Shown here: piece after piece, positions 24,179-28,925 of the stretch
How positions within the stretch are numbered: the first letter of the stretch is position 1
Layout of the letters: the number at the start of each line of letters is the position of its first letter
Assembly: GCF_032477075.1 (NCBI RefSeq)
Contig: NZ_JAWDXO010000040.1
Location: 1-28,925 of the forward strand
Source of the DNA: Fusobacterium sp.
GTDB taxonomy: Bacteria > Fusobacteriota > Fusobacteriia > Fusobacteriales > Fusobacteriaceae
DNA: 28,925 nt
Reading direction: 5' to 3'
Position numbers and translations under genes: made by a program
Notes under the pieces: generated by a model
Told to the model about the DNA's origin: nothing
The model's database searches: none
The model's input: only the letters and a program-made list of their open reading frames with translations

Positions 24179-25657
24179 TTATTTGCTTCTCTGTTTTATT
24201 TTTATTGCTGTTAATATTGAAAGTTGTAAAATGATAGCTACAAACAGTACAATGTAGCTTTGGAAAAATCCTCCTATAAGAAAAGTTCCTAAAGAAATTA
24301 TTCCATTAATAGCTGCATAATAAAATTGAGTTTTAACATGATCTATATGGCTGCATCCAGAACCAGCAGAAGCTAATATGGTTGTATCAGATATAGGTGA
24401 AACGTGGTCTCCAAAGAGCCCTCCAGACAGTATAGAACCAATAGTTACATATAGAGGAGCATTAAGTGCAACAGCCATAGGTATAACTATAGGAATCATT
24501 ATACTGTATGTTCCCCAAGAACTTCCAGTAGAAAATGATATTATACATCCAAGAAGAAAAGCTATCATTGGAATAAATCCAGAATTAAGATTTATACTTT
24601 TTATAAAATGAACAATGTAATCTGCAGAACCAAGATTTTTATTAATAGTTCCTAAAGACCATGCAAGTATTAAAATAATTGCTATTTGAGTCATTTTATT
24701 TATACCATTTAGGTATATTGAAAATATTTCATCAAAAGTTTTACTTTTGTTTATAATCATCATAACAGAAAGAACAATAGCTGCATAAAGATATCCACTG
24801 CTTAATGCTGCTCTGAATTCACTTCCAGAAAATCTTTTAAACATGAAGTCAAATCCAAGCATAGAAAATAGTGTAATTAAAAGAACTAATATAGGAAGCC
24901 ATACATAGATAGGTTTAGCATTTTCTACAATATACTCTTTTTTTTCAAGAACTTCAAGCTCTCTTTCGTTAAATATATCATCCTCAGCTTTTTTCATAGG
25001 TCCAAAATCCAGCTTCATAAGAGCTAGAGCAGGAACAATAGTAAGAGCAAGAAGAGGATATGTATTAAATGGAATTGACTTCACAAAGCTTTCATAGTCT
25101 GAAAGATTTAAATTTAAATTTTCAAACTCTTTTTGAAGAAGTCCAATAATAAAAACTCCCCATCCAATAAAAGGAACTAATACAGCTACAGGTGATGAAG
25201 TAGTATCAAGTATAAAAGCAAGTTTTTCCTTAGATAATTTCAATTTCTTGAAAAATGGAGCAAATATTGGTCCTACAATTAAAGGAGTTCCTAAATCAGA
25301 AAAGAAAATAATTATTCCTGCAAGGTAAGCTGAAAGCTGAGCTTTAGTTTTTGAATTGATATATTTACCAACACTTTGAGCAAAAGCATAGGCTCCTCCA
25401 GATCTCATCATAAGTTCAATAAATCCACCTATAAACACCATTAAAACAATAACTCCAGCATTATAACTATCAGTCAGCTGTTTTACAAAATAATCTGTCA
25501 TCAGTGTTTTTGTTGTGAGAAGAGGATTATAATTTAATAGTATAAGAGCCCCTAAAAAGACACTGCTGAAAAGTGATAAAATTACATTTTTGGTTTTTAT
25601 TGCCATAGCTACTGCTATTATAATAGGCAATATAGATAAAAACCCATAGTTTTCCAT
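24179..25657 (-). CDS. NhaC family Na+/H+ antiporter-like transporter
   Basis: A 492-residue inner-membrane protein with about eleven to twelve helices. NhaC-family stretches are seen: FLSILPIIIAVAMAIKTKNV at the start, VLMVFIGGFIELMMRSGGAYAF, FFSDLGTPLIVGPIFAPFF, DTTSSPVAVLVPFIGWGVF and FSTGSSWGTYSIMIPI followed by GDHVSPISDTTILASAGS, the last carrying Asp/Ser/Thr residues typical of the ion site. Members may exchange Na+ for H+ or for organic ions such as malate/lactate or amino acids. It is the first gene of an operon with argH, behind a probable attenuator leader, so a role in moving arginine, ornithine or another amino acid is possible, but that is inference. The Shine-Dalgarno is AGGGGGAA nine bases before the ATG. 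Confidence 0.88.
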   Translation of the reverse strand: MENYGFLSILPIIIAVAMAIKTKNVILSLFSSVFLGALILLNYNPLLTTKTLMTDYFVKQLTDSYNAGVIVLMVFIGGFIELMMRSGGAYAFAQSVGKYINSKTKAQLSAYLAGIIIFFSDLGTPLIVGPIFAPFFKKLKLSKEKLAFILDTTSSPVAVLVPFIGWGVFIIGLLQKEFENLNLNLSDYESFVKSIPFNTYPLLALTIVPALALMKLDFGPMKKAEDDIFNERELEVLEKKEYIVENAKPIYVWLPILVLLITLFSMLGFDFMFKRFSGSEFRAALSSGYLYAAIVLSVMMIINKSKTFDEIFSIYLNGINKMTQIAIILILAWSLGTINKNLGSADYIVHFIKSINLNSGFIPMIAFLLGCIISFSTGSSWGTYSIMIPIVIPMAVALNAPLYVTIGSILSGGLFGDHVSPISDTTILASAGSGCSHIDHVKTQFYYAAINGIISLGTFLIGGFFQSYIVLFVAIILQLSILTAIKIKQRSK

Positions 25658-25687
25658 AAGAAATTCCCCCTTAAAATTAATTTTAAT

Positions 25688-25717
25688 ATAAAAAGCCAGT
25701 CAAATAAATGACTAGCT
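25688..25717 (-). terminator. Second leader terminator of nhaC-argH (T2)
   Basis: On the minus strand, AGCTAGTCA (25717-25709) pairs with TGACTGGCT (25702-25694) with one U-G pair and a 6-nt loop, then a U-run to 25690. It is the second of two tandem terminators between the leader ORF and nhaC. Confidence 0.75.
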
Positions 25718-25726
25718 TGATTTTAA

Positions 25727-25755
25727 TAAAAAAGCCAATAGATATACTATTGGCT
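25727..25755 (-). terminator. First leader terminator of nhaC-argH (T1)
   Basis: On the minus strand, AGCCAATAG (25755-25747) pairs perfectly with CTATTGGCT (25741-25733) around a 5-nt loop, followed by six U's. It lies inside the leader, between the leader ORF and nhaC. Confidence 0.8.
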
Positions 25756-25851
25756 AAAAAACTTTTTTATGCTCATAAAGATAAAAATTGTATCTTTAAT
25801 CTTTTCCAAAAGAAATCTAATCAGTCAGCCATTGAAAGTGGAATATTAATT

Positions 25852-25893
25852 TTATAAGTTAGATATACCATGCCTTTCATGCCTCAATAACAT
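25852..25893 (-). CDS. Putative leader peptide, 13 aa, upstream of nhaC-argH
   Basis: A short ORF encodes MLLRHERHGISNL and stops at TAA. GGGGGAA sits seven bases before its ATG, the same Shine-Dalgarno form as nhaC has. The ATG is about 28 nt from the predicted transcript start. It contains two AGG arginine codons, which are uncommon here compared with AGA, and two His codons (CAT). A segment of codons 5-7 (TGAAAG, 25879-25874) can pair with CTTTCA (25838-25833) downstream, which would be blocked while a ribosome covers these codons. The downstream argH suggests arginine as the sensed amino acid, though histidine is equally visible in the peptide. Too short to be supported by composition; it rests on position, Shine-Dalgarno and the paired RNA. 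Confidence 0.5.
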   Translation of the reverse strand: MLLRHERHGISNL

Positions 25894-25927
25894 TTTATTT
25901 CCCCCAGTTTTATTTTTTATCTAAGTT

Positions 25928-25956
25928 ATACTACTAAAAAAAATCAGATATGTCAA
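25928..25956 (-). promoter_or_regulatory. Promoter of the nhaC-argH leader
   Basis: On the minus strand, TTGACA (25956-25951), a 17-nt spacer and TAGTAT (25933-25928). It begins 8 nt after the cobyric acid synthase stop codon, with no terminator in between. Confidence 0.7.
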
Positions 25957-25963
25957 TAAAAAA

Positions 25964-27457
25964 TTATTTTAAAATATTGTATATTGCATCTATATCTAAA
26001 TTATTTCTAAGTAAATCAGCTAATTTATTATATTCATTTTCTTTAAATTCAGAAAATTCAAAAAGTTCATCCAACATATTTAATCCTTTTTTCTTTCTGA
26101 TATTATTTAAAAACGTTCTGGTAAACTTACTATTATCAAAAATACCATGTATATATGTTCCAAAAGCATTATCTTTTGCAAGTACAGTATAATCAGTTTC
26201 AACAGTAAGATTTTTCTCATTTCCATGTGTAACTCCCTGATGAATCTCATAGCCTTTTATATGAAGTCCATTGCATCCATATAATAGCTCACAGTCGGAT
26301 TCAGAAAGAGTTTTTTCTACTTGCTTTGTATATTTTGTTTTATCCATTGTAGTAACAGTATCCATTATTCCAAAACCTTCAGTTTTTTCTATATCGCTTT
26401 CAATATGATGTGGGTCAAAAATTTCTTTTCCCATCATTTGAAAACCGCCACATATACCTACTACTGTAGTTCCAGTAGAATATAATTTTTTTATTTTATC
26501 AAAAATACCATTAGCTTTTAATAACTCAAGATCAGAAAGAGTATTTTTACTTCCAGGTAGAATAATTATATCTTCTTCCCCAAGTTGCTCAGGACTGTAT
26601 ATATAATTTAGTGCTACATCTGAATATTGACTTAAAGCATCAAAATCTGTATAATTAGACATTTTATTAGTTCTGATTACACTAATATTTATATCTCGTT
26701 TTTCATTGGTATTAGTAGTCAGTTTTTTAGCTAAAACATCTTCTTCTTCAATATCAAGTTTTTTATAAGGAACTACACCTAAAACTTTAATATCCATTCC
26801 TTCATCTTTCAGCTTTTTTTCAAACATATCTATACCAGGTTTTAAAAGCTCTAAATCGCCTCTAAATTTGTTGATGATGACTCCTTTTATTCTTTTTCTG
26901 TCATTTTCATCAAGTAAGGCAATGGTTCCATAAAGTGAAGCAAAAACTCCACCAGTTTCAATATTTCCAACTAAAATAACAGGAGCATCTACAAGTTCGG
27001 CCATTCCCATATTTACCAAATCCCATTTTCTAAGATTAATTTCAGCTGAACTTCCTCCACCTTCAAGAACTCCAATATCAAAATTATTTTCTATTATTTC
27101 ATAATTTCTTTTTGCAATGAGTTTCAATTCCCTAGAATTGGAAAAATAATCTGCAGCATTCATATTTGTATCAGGAATTCCTTCAATGATAATTTGTGAG
27201 TTATTATCAGAATTAGGTTTTAAAAGTATTGGATTCATAAAGACTCTAGGGAGTTCCATAGCTGCTTCAGCTTGTACAACCTGAGCTCTTCCCATTTCCA
27301 ATCCATCAATATCCACAAAGGAATTAAGGGCCATATTTTGAGATTTAAAAGGAGAAACTCTATATCCATCTTGAGCAAAAATTCTACATAATCCAGCAGT
27401 AATGATGCTCTTTCCAACAGATGAACCAGTTCCTTGTATCATAATTTTTTTATGCAT
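25964..27457 (-). CDS. cobQ: Cobyric acid synthase CobQ/CbiP
   Basis: 497 residues, adds four amide groups to adenosylcobyrinic a,c-diamide using glutamine and ATP, in the late part of B12 synthesis. The N-terminal half is the P-loop part (IQGTGSSVGKSIITAG, about 7-22), with FKSQNMALNSFV, GRAQVVQAEAA and VLEGGGSSAEINL. The C-terminal half is a class I glutamine amidotransferase with the nucleophile Cys336 in VGICGGFQMMG and its triad His in TYIHGIFDN. The length is typical. The Shine-Dalgarno is AGAGGTG. It is divergent from the riboswitch-controlled TIM-barrel gene and has no B12 riboswitch of its own. Other cob/cbi genes are not in the window. Confidence 0.97.
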   Translation of the reverse strand: MHKKIMIQGTGSSVGKSIITAGLCRIFAQDGYRVSPFKSQNMALNSFVDIDGLEMGRAQVVQAEAAMELPRVFMNPILLKPNSDNNSQIIIEGIPDTNMNAADYFSNSRELKLIAKRNYEIIENNFDIGVLEGGGSSAEINLRKWDLVNMGMAELVDAPVILVGNIETGGVFASLYGTIALLDENDRKRIKGVIINKFRGDLELLKPGIDMFEKKLKDEGMDIKVLGVVPYKKLDIEEEDVLAKKLTTNTNEKRDINISVIRTNKMSNYTDFDALSQYSDVALNYIYSPEQLGEEDIIILPGSKNTLSDLELLKANGIFDKIKKLYSTGTTVVGICGGFQMMGKEIFDPHHIESDIEKTEGFGIMDTVTTMDKTKYTKQVEKTLSESDCELLYGCNGLHIKGYEIHQGVTHGNEKNLTVETDYTVLAKDNAFGTYIHGIFDNSKFTRTFLNNIRKKKGLNMLDELFEFSEFKENEYNKLADLLRNNLDIDAIYNILK

Positions 27458-27582
27458 AATACACCTCTATTGATATTTTCTTTCAATTTAATGGTATCAT
27501 AGTTTTATGTATAATTTCAACAGCTAAAAAATATATGGATAAGATACAAAACTTTTAATATTTGAATGTAACTTTAAAGATA

Positions 27583-27611
27583 TTGACAAAAATATTAAAA
27601 AATTATATTAT
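27583..27611 (+). promoter_or_regulatory. Promoter of the cobalamin riboswitch transcript
   Basis: A perfect TTGACA (27583-27588), 17-nt spacer and TATTAT (27606-27611). Transcription would start near 27618, just before the aptamer. Confidence 0.8.
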
Positions 27612-27629
27612 TAAGTTGATAAAAAATAG

Positions 27630-27778
27630 AAATAGGTGCTTATTTGAGCTTAATAAAGGAAGTTGGGTGTAAATCCCACACAGCGAAAGCTACTGTATAG
27701 AGGACGAAATCATGATATGCCACTGGGAAACTGGGAAGGCGTGAAAGTAGGGTGAATCTGAGTCAGGAGACTTACCAA
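27630..27778 (+). ncRNA. Cobalamin (AdoCbl) riboswitch aptamer
   Basis: The B12-box form is clear: AGTCAGGAGACTTACC (27761-27776) against the consensus AGYCAGGAGACCTGCC. Upstream are GGTG (27635-27638), the TTGGGTG...ATCCCACA hairpin, GCGAAAGCTACTGTA-like core, and GCCACTGGGAAACTGGGAAGGC (27719-27740; quoted in two parts as GCCACTG and CTGGGAAGGC), a hallmark of this aptamer. The last bases CTTACC (27771-27776) can pair either with the 5' GGTG or with GGTAGG in the downstream terminator, a direct route to switching. Confidence 0.92.
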
Positions 27779-27805
27779 TAGAGAAAGATATATGAGAATA
27801 TATTT

Positions 27806-27843
27806 ATCCAATAAGGTAGGGAAACTATTTTATTGGATTTTTT
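27806..27843 (+). terminator. Riboswitch expression-platform terminator
   Basis: A 14-bp stem, ATCCAATAAGGTAG (27806-27819) with CTATTTTATTGGAT (27825-27838), two G-U pairs, loop GGAAA, followed by six T's. It ends just before the Shine-Dalgarno of the TIM-barrel gene. High cobalamin should favour it, lowering expression. Confidence 0.85.
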
Positions 27844-27859
27844 ATTTGGAGGGTTTTCA

Positions 27860-28828
27860 ATGAGAAAGATACTTAATATAACAGATTTTTCTACTAATGA
27901 AGAAAATAAAAAAATGATGAAATATTATTGTGATAAGTACAACTTTAAAGGATTTGAACTTATCAAATTTGATTTGCAGAAAGATAATGCTTCTTTAAAT
28001 AATTTAATAGAAGGGTATCATATGAGGTTTTTTCCTATGTGGCTAGATATTTATCTTGGAAAATATGAAATACTTAGAGAAAAATTTAAAGAGAAACAGG
28101 AAATATTTTATTGGTGTGGCGGAAATAGCAGAGAGGAATTAATTGATTATTATAAAAAAGAACTGAAAACGGCAGAAAAACTTGAAGTGGAATATGTTGT
28201 ATTTCATGCCTGTTATGTAGATGATGAAGGAAGCTTAATATATGAATTTCCATATTCAGATAGAGATGTTCTTCAAAATGTTGTAGCATTGCTGAATGAT
28301 ATCTTTGAAGATAAAAAGTATAAATTTAAACTTCTTTTGGAAAATTTATGGTGGCCAGGACTTAGATTAACTTCAAAAAAAGAAATAGAGTTTTTATTAA
28401 ATAATATAAAATATAAAAATATTGGATTTATGCTTGATACAGGACATATGTTGAATAATGAGCCAAAACTTAGAACAATGGATGAAGGGATAGAATATAT
28501 TGAGAAAAATATTGATGAGATAGGGGAATTAAAAAAATATATAAAAGGTGTTCATTTGAATTTTTCTCTTTCTGGAAAATATTTAAGTGATGCTATAGAA
28601 AGACATAAAAATTCGTTGATTGAAAGAGAGGAAACCTTGAACAATATATATAGTCATGTAAGTCAGATAGATCAACATCTTCCTTTTGAAGATATAAGAA
28701 TAGTAAAAATATTAGAAAATTTACCACTGGATTGGGTGGTATATGAATTTATATATTACAACAATGATGATCTTGAAAATAAAGTAAAATCTCAAGATAA
28801 AATATTAAAAACTTTAAATTTTAAATAG
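27860..28828 (+). CDS. TIM-barrel protein of the xylose isomerase/AP endonuclease 2 superfamily, cobalamin-regulated
   Basis: 322 residues, cytoplasmic, no signal peptide. The barrel's likely metal ligands are in place: Glu33 in GFELI, His116 in VVFHACY, Glu161 in LLLENLW, Asp193 and His196 in FMLDTGHML, His232 in GVHLNFS, His273 in DQHLPFED, and Glu296 in VVYEFIY. This pattern suits sugar-phosphate isomerase/epimerase-like enzymes or endonuclease IV relatives. No known B12 biosynthesis or transport family is recognised in it. GGAGGG lies six bases before the ATG at 27860; the in-frame ATG at 27833 lies inside the terminator stem. It is controlled by the cobalamin riboswitch and stands divergent from cobQ. 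More genes may follow beyond the window. Substrate unknown. Confidence 0.75.
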   Translation: MRKILNITDFSTNEENKKMMKYYCDKYNFKGFELIKFDLQKDNASLNNLIEGYHMRFFPMWLDIYLGKYEILREKFKEKQEIFYWCGGNSREELIDYYKKELKTAEKLEVEYVVFHACYVDDEGSLIYEFPYSDRDVLQNVVALLNDIFEDKKYKFKLLLENLWWPGLRLTSKKEIEFLLNNIKYKNIGFMLDTGHMLNNEPKLRTMDEGIEYIEKNIDEIGELKKYIKGVHLNFSLSGKYLSDAIERHKNSLIEREETLNNIYSHVSQIDQHLPFEDIRIVKILENLPLDWVVYEFIYYNNDDLENKVKSQDKILKTLNFK

Positions 28829-28925
28829 AGAATCTGTTAATTTAAAATGAAAACTAGCTCTGAAAAGTTGAAAAGGTATAAAAAGTGCTTTTAGAAAATT
28901 TCTATCCTAAAAAAGAGTATCACAA
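28829..28925 (+). other. Sequence after the TIM-barrel gene
   Basis: The last 97 bases have no clear gene. A short TTTTAG...CTAAAA repeat (about 28889-28912) may be a weak hairpin. Whether a co-transcribed gene follows cannot be seen. Confidence 0.3.

Larger units (their letters stand above)
25658..25921 (-). promoter_or_regulatory. Probable attenuator leader of the nhaC-argH operon
   Basis: The leader RNA (about 264 nt) contains the 13-codon ORF and then three segments. CTTTCAATGGCTGA (25838-25825) contains TGGCTGA, which can pair with TTAGCCA (25757-25751, seven pairs, one G-U). TTAGCCA overlaps the 5' arm of terminator T1. So pairing 1:2 (codons 5-7 with CTTTCA), 2:3 (antiterminator) and 3:4 (T1) exclude each other, as in classic amino-acid attenuators. 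A second terminator (T2) and a small hairpin AAAGATA/TATCTTT lie in between. I saw no match to lysine, purine, SAM or T-box elements. Confidence 0.5.

Noticed and set aside
25658..25921. Lysine, purine, SAM riboswitch or T-box upstream of nhaC
   Set aside because: None of the hallmark conserved segments of these elements was found, and no T-box AGGGTGG motif. The leader ORF and paired segments explain the region better.
27458..27582. A second cobalamin riboswitch serving cobQ on the minus strand
   Set aside because: No B12 box or aptamer core is seen on that strand upstream of cobQ. Only a weak TTGAAA / TACCAT pair could be a promoter.
1..28925. CRISPR arrays, tRNA/rRNA genes, insertion sequences or prophage genes
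   Set aside because: No regularly spaced repeats, no tRNA-like cloverleaf with a CCA end, no transposase or phage-type products were seen.

Overview
The window comes from a very AT-rich bacterial chromosome. Arginine is encoded mostly by AGA, Shine-Dalgarno sequences are strong (GGAGG type), and hairpin-plus-U-run terminators are frequent. The gene mix points to the genus Fusobacterium, probably the large-genome F. varium/ulcerans/mortiferum side: an autotransporter beta-barrel ending in Phe (so an outer membrane), CIRCE-controlled groESL, SepF, rubrerythrin, split ThrE, and cobalamin and 2-aminoethylphosphonate genes. The genus is inferred from gene content and style; no 16S or other marker lies in the window.

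Layout. 1-462: C-terminal end of an outer-membrane autotransporter, ending at a two-way terminator. 529-2343 (minus): a MATE efflux pump followed by a small helical protein of unknown function. 2442-4495: sigma-A-type promoter, CIRCE operator, groES and groEL, terminator. 4774-9859 (plus): a compact housekeeping operon of phosphohexomutase, HemW, YggS/PLPBP, SepF and a PP-loop ATPase. 9987-11318: an AGCS sodium/amino-acid symporter. 11373-13124: an Rrf2-type regulator divergent from a two-gene ThrE exporter. 13148-15076: an HU protein divergent from an orphan PRD/BglG-type regulator. 15137-16282: an ElaA-like acetyltransferase and a rubrerythrin. 16331-22044 (minus): a complete 2-aminoethylphosphonate (AEP) uptake and breakdown operon. 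The order is binding lipoprotein, ATPase, fused permease, PhnX, PhnW. It would import AEP, transaminate it to phosphonoacetaldehyde, and cleave that to acetaldehyde and phosphate. 22242-22655: a half-size EamA transporter. 22743-25956 (minus): an NhaC-family transporter and argH, preceded by a leader that looks like a peptide-coupled attenuator. 25964-27457 (minus): cobyric acid synthase. 27583-28828 (plus): promoter, cobalamin riboswitch, intrinsic terminator and an uncharacterised TIM-barrel gene.

The two places most worth following up are both RNA-controlled. The first is the nhaC-argH leader. It has a 13-codon ORF with two rare AGG arginine codons and two His codons, RNA segments that can pair 1:2, 2:3 and 3:4, and two tandem terminators. 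The second is the TIM-barrel gene under a B12 riboswitch, whose link to cobalamin is not evident from its sequence. Several genes have apparent upstream ATG or GTG codons that overlap the Shine-Dalgarno; in those cases the downstream start with proper spacing was chosen.
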